From Streptomyces sp. BHT-5-2 (lineage in GTDB: Bacteria; Actinomycetota; Actinomycetes; Streptomycetales; Streptomycetaceae), in NCBI RefSeq assembly GCF_019774615.1, contig NZ_CP081497.1, positions 2,356,001-2,420,000 of the forward strand: a DNA stretch of 64,000 nt, read 5' to 3'. Below, one piece after another: positions 16,366 through 25,447 of the stretch (positions within the stretch are counted from its first letter, which is position 1; every line of letters starts with the position of its first letter). The translations under genes and the position numbers were made by a program. Below the pieces are notes generated by a model. It was given only the letters and a program-made list of their open reading frames with translations. It searched no databases and was not told where the DNA came from.

Positions 16366-17214
16366 CTAGGGCTTGCGTCGCTGGCGGCGTACGGCGAGGG
16401 AAGCGAGCGCCACGAGCGAGAGGGCGACTCCGCCCCCGATCAGCCAGGGCGGGCGGCTGTGCGGGACGGGTGGGCCGGCCACGGTCACCTGCCGGGTGGT
16501 GGTCTCCTGCCCGTGGTGGCTGACGACCGTCATCAGGTACCTGCCCGCCGGTATGTCGTCCCGTACGGCGGTGTGCCCTCCAAAGAGCCTGCTCCCGTCG
16601 TCGCACTTGCAGCCGGGATCGTCCTCGCCTTCCCTGAGTGTCAACGGACCATCGAAGAGCGGGGACTTGACCGTCAGTGACGTCTCGCCCGCGGCGGGCT
16701 GCCGATCGGTCAGGACCACGATGACGTCGCTGCCCGGACGCACCGCGCTTCGCTCCCCGTCGCCCGGCAAAGGACGCTTGGCGTCACCGACGACGAACCG
16801 GCCTATCACCGCCGGCCCTTCGGCGACGACTGCCATCCGGGCAGTGGCGACGATGCGGCCGTGGCTGGTCGCGGTCACGGGGTACGTGCCCGGCGCAATG
16901 TCACCGCGGATGCGATGCCGGGTTCCCGGCGCGCCCGTCTGGACGAACTGGACGGACCCTTTCCCCAACGGGGTGAGCGGAACGGGTTCGATGAGAGCCG
17001 GCGAAGTGACGGTCACCTCGTCCGTACCGGCGGGCATCCCGGCGACCTCGAACTCGACCGGTCCGTTCACCTCGACCCTGACCCCGGGCGCACCGCCGGT
17101 ATACGACAGGTGAGGACCGCTGGCCGCGGCTGCTCCCGGCGCCGCCGACAGGACGAGCGCACCGGCAACGGCCAGGCCCAGGGCCCACCGACGCAGGGAC
17201 GGAGGAGGGACCAC
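16366..17214 (-). CDS. Secreted/membrane-anchored Ig-like protein
   Basis: 282 residues. Signal peptide (RRWALGLAVAGALVLSAAPG, AAA cleavage) leads two or three beta-rich Ig-like repeats, each beginning near a GxPGxxV/PGSDVIV strand and ending VTxTSxG/VVSHHG. A C-terminal transmembrane helix (WLIGGGVALSLVALASLAV) and a basic RRQRRKP tail follow. This is the layout of a surface-exposed type I membrane protein. CKCDD in the second half may form a disulfide. The GTG at 17214 has AAGGAG six bases upstream. Function unknown. Confidence 0.7.
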   Translation of the reverse strand: MVPPPSLRRWALGLAVAGALVLSAAPGAAAASGPHLSYTGGAPGVRVEVNGPVEFEVAGMPAGTDEVTVTSPALIEPVPLTPLGKGSVQFVQTGAPGTRHRIRGDIAPGTYPVTATSHGRIVATARMAVVAEGPAVIGRFVVGDAKRPLPGDGERSAVRPGSDVIVVLTDRQPAAGETSLTVKSPLFDGPLTLREGEDDPGCKCDDGSRLFGGHTAVRDDIPAGRYLMTVVSHHGQETTTRQVTVAGPPVPHSRPPWLIGGGVALSLVALASLAVRRQRRKP

Positions 17215-17723
17215 GGCGAGCTCCTTGCGGGGTCGGGTCTCCAACCGGCGATGACGGCGCGGCACAGGTCTGGTGCCGATGGCGGCCACGTTGACGGATG
17301 TCATCGTCGAGGACGTTCGACCGCCCGCAAGGGTTGCCCGGCGGCGCTGCAGTGCACCGCTCTGATCCAACGGACATCACACCTGGCCGGGACCTGTCCG
17401 GTGAAACTTCGTGGATTCAACCGACGCCGGCATGTCCAGCCGCGGCTGGCTGACGGGGCCTCGGGCGCGGTCCGCTCGCATCAGGCACGAGTGCTCACCG
17501 GGACGAGCGATCTACCGGGCGTGCGAACTGCCCCCTGCTTCAACCGGATTGCTGCGACAACCCGGCGGTAAGGTCTCTCACCTCACTCGACTCCATGGCG
17601 CATCGTGGCGCACCCACGAGGTTCGACAAGAGGGCCTGCATCTTTCATGGCACCGTGACCGTCGCAGCAATTCGCCTGTGGCTTGGCTCTCAAACCCGCC
17701 GAAGAGCCTGTGAGTACCGGGCA
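17215..17723. other. Gap without supported gene
   Basis: Open frames here give no recognisable product. It separates two leftward genes and may hold the promoter of the Ig-like protein. Confidence 0.4.
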
Positions 17724-18134
17724 TCACCGCACGAGTCCGATGGCCTCGATCTCGATCATCCACTCAGGGTTGGCGAGTGAGGAGACCTCTACGAACGACT
17801 CCGCGAGGTGCGGTTTGTGCGGGAAGTGTTCCGCGCGCAACTCGGCAAAGATGTCCTGCTGCGCGATGTCCGTGACGAACACGGTCGCCTTGACTACGTC
17901 GGCGAGGCTGGAGCCCGCGTTTGTGAGGACCGTCGACAGATTCGCGAGCGCCTGACGGGCTTGCGTCTCGAAGTCCCCGGCGCCGACCGTGGCTCCCTGG
18001 GCATCGATCGGCGCCTGCCCTGAGGTGAAGACCAAGTTCCCGACCCGGACGCCGAGCGAGATACCGGCCGACTCGTACCAGTCGGGTTCCGCGGAGACGC
18101 GCACGCGCTCGGCGGCAGGCTGTGTAACGGACAT
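17724..18134 (-). CDS. RidA/YjgF/YER057c/UK114 family protein
   Basis: 136 residues, the usual RidA length. RVGNLVFTSGQAP, QALANLSTVLTNAGSSLADVV and ATVFVTDIA are the standard RidA strands and helix. The canonical catalytic Arg near the C-terminus (the R of CxRxxVEV/xxVEIEAIA) is not obvious: the end reads EWMIEIEAIGLVR. It may therefore be a non-deaminase subfamily. RidA proteins hydrolyse reactive enamine/imine intermediates. A second, divergent RidA lies at 23495-23905. Confidence 0.8.
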   Translation of the reverse strand: MSVTQPAAERVRVSAEPDWYESAGISLGVRVGNLVFTSGQAPIDAQGATVGAGDFETQARQALANLSTVLTNAGSSLADVVKATVFVTDIAQQDIFAELRAEHFPHKPHLAESFVEVSSLANPEWMIEIEAIGLVR

Positions 18135-18319
18135 ATTTCTGACACTCCCTCAAAACTGCACAAGCGGGGCCGGGTAGCTGTGATCACCTCGGTTTGATCG
18201 ACAGCCACGAGATCCTGAGATTCATTCCCGAGGGCTCACAAGTCCGCCTCGGCGCAGCTCGGGTGATGGTCGTCCACCTAGGCGAGCGTGCCGCATCCCA
18301 GGCTTGATCCGCAGGACAG

Positions 18320-18770
18320 GCCCTAAGGACCAGCGGCAGGAGGGAGTTTCCTTCGAAGTGCACCGGATCTTGGCATCGGCGCCGGACGCGTACGAACTCA
18401 TCAAGTCTCCGTCGGTCAACGAGCGGACGGGCCGCAGCCAGTGGAGCGGGCACGCGGCGGAGCGGCTGCGGGCTGGTCGACCGCGACGCCGGTCGCGGTG
18501 GAAAAGAAGGTCGAAGCCATTCGCGACCTCGTTGAAGAGGAGGGCGAGGAGGACTGGTGGGATGAGCCCGAGCTCGAAGGCGAGGACGAGGGGGAGGATT
18601 GTGATCCGGCCCGGATCGTGCGGGGCTTCCACCGGGCGATGGGGTTCACGGATCTGATCGGGGTCTGTCAGGGGTTTGTTGCCGGGGCGAGCCGGCTGGT
18701 GCCGAAGCTGCGCGGCAGGGGAGTTCACCGAGTCGCAGCTCGCTCATGGGTCATGCGAGCCTGCCCCGCC
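18320..18770 (+). pseudogene. Frameshifted DUF6192-family gene remnant
   Basis: One frame gives VSFEVHRILASAPDAYELIK, then NERTGRSQWSGHAAERL. After a one-base shift near 18470 the next frame gives GWSTATPVAVEKKVEAIRDLVEEE, and after another shift near 18715 the frame reads EFTESQLAHG. Order and spacing match actinobacterial DUF6192 proteins (VHxILA...IKxPPxNxRTGxRQW...TPVxxxEKVxAI). The N-terminal part is missing. These proteins are common on Streptomyces mobile DNA and of unknown function. Confidence 0.55.
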
Positions 18771-18944
18771 CTGACATCTGCGCTCCCCCGCCTGCTTGCT
18801 ACGGGGTGTAGGACAACATCACGCCGTCAACGGCCCCGTTCCGGCCGTTGGCCGGGTGGTGCTGCTGCCCAGACAGCGTACGGATCACGGACGACGGGGG
18901 ACCAGCGCTCGATGGCATCGCTGGGCTCGTCCCCTCCGGAGAGG

Positions 18945-20360
18945 TCAAGACTGGTTCGCTTCGGCGCCCTTGCCCGAATCGGACCGCACGCAGAGGGAGA
19001 TCGTGGTGGGAGGCTCCGAGTCCCCATGACCGACCTTCAGCACCACCCGGTCCTCCTCCCGGCCGGCCCGCAGCGCGGGGAGCGCGGCCCGGCCCCGGGC
19101 GTCCGTGGTCAGGAGGGTCTCTGTCGTTCCGTCGCTGAACGTCGTGCCACCGTCGGAGAGCACACGGCAGGTGAGCGGCACGCCGGGGATGGGCAGGCCG
19201 TTGCTGATGTACTGAACCACGCCCGACATTCCGGTGCGCTGCCCCGGCGCTGCCTCCGTCGCGAGTTGGGACACGAACTGGGTTTTCCCGCAGGGACTTT
19301 CGGGATCATCGGGAATCGGGTACTGCCCGATCGACTTGTTGGTCGGGTTGGTGTACCAGACCCATTTGCCGTGCTTGTCCACGCACAGCCCCATGGCGTC
19401 GCCGCCGTTCGGCAGGGACGGGCCCGGGAGCTCGGTAATGCTCTTGTCCGTACGGAAGCGTGAGATCCCCTTGCTGGTCGCTACCCAGAGATTTCCGTCC
19501 GTGCCCAGCATCATTTGTCGAGGCGCGCCGAATCCGGAGATGAAGCGCTGCGTCCAGCTGTGGAGGGCTGTGTCGTACCGACAGATCTGGCTTGGATTCT
19601 CGGTGCCTACCCATACCGCGTCCCCATTGGGGTCGGCGACGACATGAACCGGCTTTTGGCTGCTGCCCCCGGGGAGCGGAATGGGCTCCGGCTGCTTGTC
19701 CTTGGCGGGGGTATACCTGTAAAGACTGTTCGTCTTCCGCGGGTAGTCTCCCGTGCTGGCCTGACCCGTCGCCCAATAGGTGCAATCGGCGGGTGACTTC
19801 GCGTTCGCCGGAGCGGTGACGGCCACGGACCAGAGCCAGGTGTCGTAGACCGGGTGCTGCCGGGCGTCTGGAAACGGATACGTGCCCGGAGTGCCGGACT
19901 CGTCTTCCGCGTCACAATATCCGATCACGGTGTGCAGGGGCTCGGCGAACATGACCCAATAGGAATACTCGGGTTTACCGGCGTCGCCCGTATCGATCAG
20001 GAGCCACGTGAGAGTCTGAACCCAGGCTTCATAGGGAAGCTTGACCCCGGTGAGACGCCTCTGGTTCACGATGTCGTATTGGGCGACCGAGTCTCCGAAC
20101 CCATCGGAGAGACAGGCGAACCATACGGCCTTCCTCCCGTCCGTTCGATGCGGGCGGGGGTCCGGAATGATTCCGATGCAAGGGGTGGGGACTTCGTCGG
20201 TGACCGCGAGTTGGGTGGCAAGGCTTTCCGGATTCACCTGGACGAGCCCGCTCCACTCGGTCGTCACCCAGAGATATCCATCCGGTCCGACGGTGACGAA
20301 CTGCGGATCAGTGAAGCCATCGAGGAGAGGGTATTCCACGGGTTCGCCAGTGCCCGGCAT
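18945..20360 (-). CDS. Virginiamycin B lyase-like beta-propeller protein (paralogue)
   Basis: 471 residues. Blade repeats are seen in VTVGPDGYLWVTTEWSG, DAVWVGTENPSQICRYD and LGTDGNLWVATSKGISRF, followed by the same Ig-like C-terminal domain (PGVPLTCRVLSDGGTTFSDG, TDARGRAALPALRAG) as the protein at 109-1431. No signal peptide. The ATG at 20360 has GGAG nine bases upstream. The pair probably arose by duplication. Twelve to seventeen conserved blade residues differ, so it is not a recent copy. Function unknown; streptogramin cleavage is possible but untested. Confidence 0.75.
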   Translation of the reverse strand: MPGTGEPVEYPLLDGFTDPQFVTVGPDGYLWVTTEWSGLVQVNPESLATQLAVTDEVPTPCIGIIPDPRPHRTDGRKAVWFACLSDGFGDSVAQYDIVNQRRLTGVKLPYEAWVQTLTWLLIDTGDAGKPEYSYWVMFAEPLHTVIGYCDAEDESGTPGTYPFPDARQHPVYDTWLWSVAVTAPANAKSPADCTYWATGQASTGDYPRKTNSLYRYTPAKDKQPEPIPLPGGSSQKPVHVVADPNGDAVWVGTENPSQICRYDTALHSWTQRFISGFGAPRQMMLGTDGNLWVATSKGISRFRTDKSITELPGPSLPNGGDAMGLCVDKHGKWVWYTNPTNKSIGQYPIPDDPESPCGKTQFVSQLATEAAPGQRTGMSGVVQYISNGLPIPGVPLTCRVLSDGGTTFSDGTTETLLTTDARGRAALPALRAGREEDRVVLKVGHGDSEPPTTISLCVRSDSGKGAEANQS

Positions 20361-20756
20361 TCTGGATCACTCCGTTCGATGTGCCGCTCAAGAGTGAAGC
20401 GTCTACTGTCGGCCCGGCATGGCTGCCGCGCAAGTGGCCGTTGGAGGATTGGCTTGAACGCACGCCGTGAGGTGCGCGTTCCGGTATTTCTCAGGCGGCC
20501 GGTATTCGATGTCGGTGAAAAATGATCCCACCGCGCCTCTGCGGCCCTCTGTCCTACGCCTCCTGAGCACGCGGGCGACCGTCGGAGCACGTTGTACGAC
20601 CACCTCGTACATGTGGCGGCCCGCGCCTGACGGAGCGCGTACCCGCACCGCCCGTGCCTTCCCCGGGTGTCCCTCACAAAGCGTCACCGGCCAGGAGACC
20701 TGGAACAGGCACTCAGCTTGGCGTTTAACCTTGACTGATCACAAAACGTCACATTC
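20361..20756. other. Divergent intergenic region
   Basis: No gene is supported. It must carry the promoters of the leftward propeller and the rightward hypothetical gene. Confidence 0.45.
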
Positions 20757-21446
20757 ATGATCGAAGCGTCGAAGGATTTCGCATTGGAGCTTGTGCCGGA
20801 TGAGGACTCCCTGGGTGGTATGCGTCCGCTCCTGGAAGGTGAGGAGGCCGTCTTGGGGTACGAACCCCAGGAGGGTTTCCTGGACCGTTGCTGGGTTCTG
20901 CACGCCGTCACAGTGAGAGGGGAACGGGTCCGGTGGGATGACGTGCTGGCGCACGCCGGCAAGCGTCTGGAGGACTGGCAGTACACCCCTTCGTTCAGGG
21001 TCTTCGAGGGGCTGGACCTGCCCGAGGACCTTGAAATGCCGGAGCTGGGCGAGATCGACCGCGACAGTCTGGCCCGCCTGGTAGAGGTTTTCGCCCGGCA
21101 CAGCCCTGATGGGCTGCGTACGAAGTGCTGCTGGGCCCAGGCCGCGATCGAGGACATCGGCCGTCCGATTCCGGCCCGCCGGGGCCGACTGGATGCGGCA
21201 CTTGGCTACCACGATGCCTGCGCAGGGCCCCACTGCACCACAGGGAGCCAGTTCCCCGCGCACTGGTGGTCGCTGGAGGGTTCCTGGTTCGTCCTGACCG
21301 ACTGGGACCTCAGCGCGACGGAGGTCTTTGGCACCCCGGCCCTGATCGTCGACCTTCTCGCTGATGACGGACTGGATGCCGTGCGTCACCCGAGCATCGC
21401 CGAGGTTCGGGGCAACCGCGCGCAATGGCGCGAGCGGGCCAACTGA
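20757..21446 (+). CDS. Hypothetical protein
   Basis: 229 residues, acidic (EDSLGGMRPLLEGEEAVLG near the N-terminus), soluble and without signal peptide. It has a Trp-rich C-terminal half (FPAHWWSLEGSWFVLTDWDL) and codon use typical of a real Streptomyces gene. The ATG at 20757 lacks a strong ribosome site. I do not recognise the family. It stands just upstream of a frameshifted transposase, whose possible left end lies 19 bases after its stop. Confidence 0.6.
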   Translation: MIEASKDFALELVPDEDSLGGMRPLLEGEEAVLGYEPQEGFLDRCWVLHAVTVRGERVRWDDVLAHAGKRLEDWQYTPSFRVFEGLDLPEDLEMPELGEIDRDSLARLVEVFARHSPDGLRTKCCWAQAAIEDIGRPIPARRGRLDAALGYHDACAGPHCTTGSQFPAHWWSLEGSWFVLTDWDLSATEVFGTPALIVDLLADDGLDAVRHPSIAEVRGNRAQWRERAN

Positions 21447-21540
21447 GCCGAGCTTCCCACCAGCCTGACGCTCTCGAACGGTGAGTCATACAGGCTCACC
21501 CACCCGGGGATTCGCCAGACAAGCGGACGGCCCCCGCATG

Positions 21541-23041
21541 AGCATGCGTTCCGTCACAGAACCGCACTCGTACGAAGGCCGCAGGGTGAGTCTGGTGCAC
21601 CACGATGTCCGGCACGAGGCATCCGACTTCACGTCCCACTTTCGGGAGGACTTCTATGGGTGCCTGACCCGGCGGGGTGACACGCTGTTCGAGCTCTGCG
21701 ACGCGATGCTCTGCGAGAACGGGTCCGGTGACCTCGCCGGTCGACCTGACGCTGCTGGCCGAACACCGGCGGGGACACGGTGCGTTGTACGACGCGCTCA
21801 ACCACGGCCGTATCGACGTGGACAGGCTGCGCAAGGCGCTGGCCATGCTGCCGCAGCCCAAGGCCGCCGACGGGCGCCTGGTGCTGGCCGTCGATGTCTC
21901 CCCGTGGCTGCGTCCCGACGCGCCGACCAGTCCGGACCGCTTGTTCTGTCATGTCTACGGACGCTCGGGACGATCCAGTGACCAGTTCATCCCTGGCTGG
22001 CCCTACTCCTTCGTCGCCGCTCTGGAGACCGGGCGGACGTCGTGGTGCCAGCTGCTCGACGCGGTCCGGCTCGGCCCCGACGACGATGTCGCCGAGGTCA
22101 CCGCGGCCCAGATCCGCCGCGTCGTCACCGACCTGATCGGCCAAGGCCAGTGGGAGGCCGGCGACCCGGACATCCTGGTTGTCTTCGACGCCGGCTACGA
22201 CGCCCCGCGCATGGCCTACCTCCTTACCGGCTTGCCCATCGAGGTGCTGGGGCGGATGCGCTCGGACCGAGTGATGCGCCGTCCGGCGCCCTCGCGCGAG
22301 GAGTTCCACCGGGCCCACCCCCGCGGCGGCCACCCTCCCAAGCACGGCAAGGAGTTCCGCTTCGCCAAGCCTGACACCTGGGGCGACCCGGACGCCGCCA
22401 CCGTGCAGGTCACCGACCGCTACGGCATCGCCCAGGCCATGGCCTGGGACCGCATCCACCCCCGCCTCACCACCCGCTCCGCGTGGATCGGCCACGACGG
22501 CGAACTCCCCGTCATCGAGGGCACGCTGATCCGCCTCCAGGTCGACCACCTGCCTGGTGGAGGAGACCCGCTGCCGGTCTGGCTGTGGTCCTCCAAGACC
22601 GGCATGACCAGCCAAACCGTCGACCTGCGCTGGCAGGCATTCCTCCGCAGATTCGATCTTGAACATACTTTCCGTTTTGAAAAGCAGACCCTGGGCTGGA
22701 CCCGCCCCAAGCTCCGCAGCCCCGAGGCAGCGGACCGCTGGACGTGGATTGTCATCGCGGCCCACACCCAGCTCCGCCTCACCCGCCCGCACGCCGCGGA
22801 CCTCCGCCGCCCCTGGGAGCGTCCCGCCGAACCAGGCCGCCTCACCCCGGCCCGCGTCCGCCGCGGGTTCAGGAACATCCGCCCTCACCTGTACTGTCCG
22901 GCCCGTGCGCCGAAACCCTCAACTCCAGGCCCAGGACGCCCACCTGGCTCGAAGAACCGGCGGCCCGCCACCCGTTACGACGTGGGCAAGACCACCAGAC
23001 GCCCCGAAAGCATCACCGAACGCGACCAACTCAGACGCTGA
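21541..23041 (+). mobile_element. Frameshifted DDE transposase (NF041680/IS701-like)
   Basis: The N-terminus (SLVHHDVRHEASDFTSHFRE, CLTRRGDTLFELCDAML) is in one frame. From about 21723 the product continues in another: GPVTSPVDLTLLAEHRRGHG, ALYDALNHGRIDVDRL, DVSPWLRPDA, VVFDAGYDAPRMAYLL and FLRRFDLEHTFRFEKQTLGW. One extra G in the GGG at 21721-21723 explains the shift. Asp residues in DVSPWL and FDAGYD and a later Glu are likely catalytic. CTGACGCT at 21465 and AGCGTCAG at 23046 may be ends, but this is weak. Programmed frameshifting or a sequencing error cannot be excluded. Confidence 0.7.
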
Positions 23042-23051
23042 ACACAGCGTC
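23034..23051 (+). terminator. Hairpin overlapping the transposase stop
   Basis: Seven-base stem GACGCTG / CAGCGTC with loop AACA. It also overlaps the stop of the convergent gene at 23050, so it may serve both. Confidence 0.45.
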
Positions 23052-23325
23052 AGAAGGGAACGGCCAGCCCGGCTTCTCGCAATCGAAGCAGGGCCCTGCC
23101 CATGCACTCGGCAACCGAGGCCCCGTCGGCCCTCATCCCGCCGCTCAGCGGCCCACCAGAAGCGGCAAAAGTCCAGGCTGGCCGACCATCACGCATGCGC
23201 TCCGCGTCAACCCGGATCATGGCACCGACACCCTGCTCGCCGAGCCATTCCAGGATGAGCAGCGTCGCGTCCTCGACGCCGCTGTCCAGGTCCACCTTGG
23301 GCCACCGCCCCATTCCCTTGGCCAT
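23050..23325 (-). CDS. Small hypothetical protein
   Basis: 91 residues: KGMGRWPKVDLDSGVEDATL, then EWLGEQGVGAMIRVDAERM, a WTFAASGGPLSGG loop and GRALLRLREAGLAVPF. It resembles small Streptomyces proteins found beside toxin-immunity or phage-derived genes, but I cannot name a family. ATG 23325 is preferred over 23331 because AGGG is nine bases upstream of it. Confidence 0.55.
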   Translation of the reverse strand: MAKGMGRWPKVDLDSGVEDATLLILEWLGEQGVGAMIRVDAERMRDGRPAWTFAASGGPLSGGMRADGASVAECMGRALLRLREAGLAVPF

Positions 23326-23494
23326 GGCCATAACCCTACTCAGCGTCTGGTTCGGCCTCGTCACACGCTTTCAAGGCGGCTCAAACCATAAAGATCAAGC
23401 TCAGCTTGTTCTTCAACCTGAGGTTGCTGCGGAGTGCTTGCTGGTCGGGGAAAATGCGGTGCGCGCTGGCACCACGCTGGTCAGACTCGCGGAC

Positions 23495-23905
23495 ATGACT
23501 GAGAAGATCACCCGCATCAACCCCGAGCAGCTGCATGAGACGCCCGGCTACCACCACATCACGGTGGTAGAGGCAGGTCGTACGGCCTACCTGGCGGGAC
23601 AGTGCCCGCTTGATCGGAACGGTGACCTCGTCGGTTGCGGTTCCCTCGAGACGCAGGTCGACCAGGTGGTCGCGAACGCGCTCACCGCCCTGGCAGCGGC
23701 GAGTGCCCAGCCGCAACACGTGGTGCGGTCGGTGATCTACGTGCGGAGCGACGAGAGGGACGATCTCGGAGCCGCATGGCGTCGGCTCACCGAGTCTGCC
23801 CTGGGTCCGGCGTTCACCACCGCCAGCACGCTCTTGGGCGTCGCCCAGCTGGGCTTTTCAGGACAGCTCGTCGAGGTGGATCTCACCGTGGCGCTGCCTG
23901 ACTGA
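23495..23905 (+). CDS. RidA family protein (second copy)
   Basis: 136 residues: HHITVVEAGRTAYLAGQCPL, ETQVDQVVANALTALAAASA, VVRSVIYVRSDERDDLGAAW and LVEVDLTVALPD. These are the strands and central helix of the RidA trimer fold. The GQCPLDRNGDLVG loop is in the expected place. The catalytic Arg of canonical RidA is replaced (SGQLVEVDLTV), so deaminase activity is doubtful. The ATG at 23495 has only a weak ribosome site. It shares little identity with the RidA at 17724-18134. Confidence 0.75.
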   Translation: MTEKITRINPEQLHETPGYHHITVVEAGRTAYLAGQCPLDRNGDLVGCGSLETQVDQVVANALTALAAASAQPQHVVRSVIYVRSDERDDLGAAWRRLTESALGPAFTTASTLLGVAQLGFSGQLVEVDLTVALPD

Positions 23906-24048
23906 CTTCGAACGGCGTATCGAACCGCGTAGCCGAGCTGGGGATTCGCCGCCCGCACATCCGGCGAATCCTCACGCGAGCGAACCCGTTCGAGACACCG
24001 TTCGAGTTCGTGGCACCATGTACGGCGTGACGATGAACCGAAAGGTCC

Positions 24049-24426
24049 ATGCCGCGTAGACGGCCAGGGCATATCCGCGCCAGCGTCCTCAGCCATCGCC
24101 GGACGCCAGGTGCGAAGCCAGTCATCGACGGCCTGTCCCCGGGTGCGATGTCCGAGGTCATCCGGCTTGAACGCACCCGCAACTATCTGCAGCCAGGAGA
24201 CGTCAGCGCGGCCGTGCGCCTGTGGCAGGACTACGTACACCGGCCCGAGCGCGATGTATGGCACGACTACGAGTGGGGCAGCACGCACTGGTACTGCTGC
24301 GGCAATCCACTCGAATCCCGAGCTCTCCTCGACACCGTGATGCCGGCCCTATCGCCACGAAGCGTCCGCGAACTCCGAAAGATCGTCAGCCGTTCTGACG
24401 TTGTCTGGAACCGACCCGGTAGATGA
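24049..24426 (+). CDS. Hypothetical protein
   Basis: 125 residues, basic at the N-terminus, then SEVIRLERTRNYLQPGDVSA, VHRPERDVWHDYEWGSTHWYCC and SPRSVRELRKIVSRSD. An internal ATG at 24148 could be the true start and would remove the arginine-rich lead. Not recognised. Its stop overlaps the ATG of the next gene (ATGA), so the two are translationally coupled. Confidence 0.5.
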   Translation: MPRRRPGHIRASVLSHRRTPGAKPVIDGLSPGAMSEVIRLERTRNYLQPGDVSAAVRLWQDYVHRPERDVWHDYEWGSTHWYCCGNPLESRALLDTVMPALSPRSVRELRKIVSRSDVVWNRPGR

Positions 24427-24860
24427 AAAGCAAGCTCAGCGTGTCGCCGGGCACCGTGAAGCTCGGCCAGAACGTCTATCTCAAGGGACAGGGCGACAGT
24501 GACGCGCTGAAGTACGCGAAGTTCCGCGCCCAGGAGCGTGTCGGGACGCATGGTGCATGGCACACCGTCAAATGCGGCCGGGTCGTGACCATGGGCGCCG
24601 GCGAGGCCAAGGCCGATATGAAGGTCAAGGCCGGCCACCGGGGCGTGCTCCAGTTCCGTGGGGTGCTCTACGGCATCGACGGCCCGTGCGGCGGCCACTC
24701 GCGCGCGGACATCACCACACAGACCAAGACCGTCCACGTACGCCGACCCGGCGCCCGAGCCGTCCGGACCACCGCCAGATCGAGATCCAGAACACGAACA
24801 GTGCAGGCCCGATGGAAAACCACCGGGCCTGCACATGTGAGTAGCGGGGACAGGATTTGA
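24423..24860 (+). CDS. Hypothetical Ig-like protein, 3' end over tRNA gene
   Basis: 145 residues. The first ~110 read like an Ig-like domain (KLSVSPGTVKLGQNVYLKGQ, VLQFRGVLYGIDGPCGGHSR). The last ~35 are arginine-rich and low complexity. The frame ends inside the initiator tRNA gene on the opposite strand, so the natural C-terminus has probably been replaced by read-through after a rearrangement at the tRNA. No signal peptide, although such domains are normally exported. Confidence 0.45.
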   Translation: MKSKLSVSPGTVKLGQNVYLKGQGDSDALKYAKFRAQERVGTHGAWHTVKCGRVVTMGAGEAKADMKVKAGHRGVLQFRGVLYGIDGPCGGHSRADITTQTKTVHVRRPGARAVRTTARSRSRTRTVQARWKTTGPAHVSSGDRI

Positions 24861-24915
24861 ACCTGCGACCTCTGGGTTATGAGCCCAGCGAGCTACCGAG
24901 CTGCTCCACCCCGCG
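24842..24915 (-). tRNA. Initiator tRNA-Met (CAU)
   Basis: A cloverleaf can be drawn: acceptor CGCGGGG with CCCCGCU, D arm GAGC...GCTC, anticodon stem CTGGG / CCCAG around CTCATAA, and T arm with GGTTCAAATCC. The first base C cannot pair with U72, and the anticodon stem has three consecutive G:C pairs. Both are hallmarks of initiator tRNA. CCA is not encoded. Confidence 0.93.
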
Positions 24916-25386
24916 TCGGCACGTTGAACTGTACGGCACTTACGCCGATCCACCGAATCGGCCTCGGTCGGCGTGACCGCGTGGCGAGGCTGAACGGGTC
25001 CGGCGGGTGGATGGTTGTGCCGTAGGGGGCGAGCCGTCGGTGTGGGTGTAGCTCAGCCGGTGAATTTGCCCAATTCAGGCTGCCAAGGGGTGTGCTGACC
25101 ATCGCAGAGCACGGCTGAAGTGGCGTACGGGACTTGCTGCCAGGGACTGGTGGAGTTGTCCGGTCGAGGAGGCGTAGCCGCAGGCTCGATGGGATCTGTC
25201 TTGGCCGGCGGGGTGGGATGCCCTTGCTCTCCTTCCGGGCCACTGCGCCGCGTGGTTGCCCGGACTGCGGAGCGTGGTAGAGGCCACGCCGGTGTGGACA
25301 CCCGCGATCAACGCGCGGGGTGCCCGGCGCGGGCCTCTGACCTGCGATGGTTTTGCCGGCCCGTCGTCCGCCTCGCGAATTGGCGA
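24916..25386. other. Gap beside the tRNA, with a tRNA 5'-half-like motif
   Basis: No protein gene is supported. Bases 25044-25061 (GGGTGTAGCTCAGCCGGT) look like the start of a tRNA including the D stem, but no anticodon or T arm follows. It may be a relic left by tRNA-targeted integration. Confidence 0.4.
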
Positions 25387-25413
25387 GGAGGCCGGACGCA
25401 TCGTCCGGCCTCC
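25387..25413 (-). terminator. Strong terminator hairpin
   Basis: Twelve-base perfect stem GGAGGCCGGACG / CGTCCGGCCTCC with a three-base loop, 35 bases past the stop of the leftward small membrane-protein gene. Confidence 0.7.
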
Positions 25414-25447
25414 TGTGCGCGTCACGGGGTCCCGGCGGTCGCCCCGG

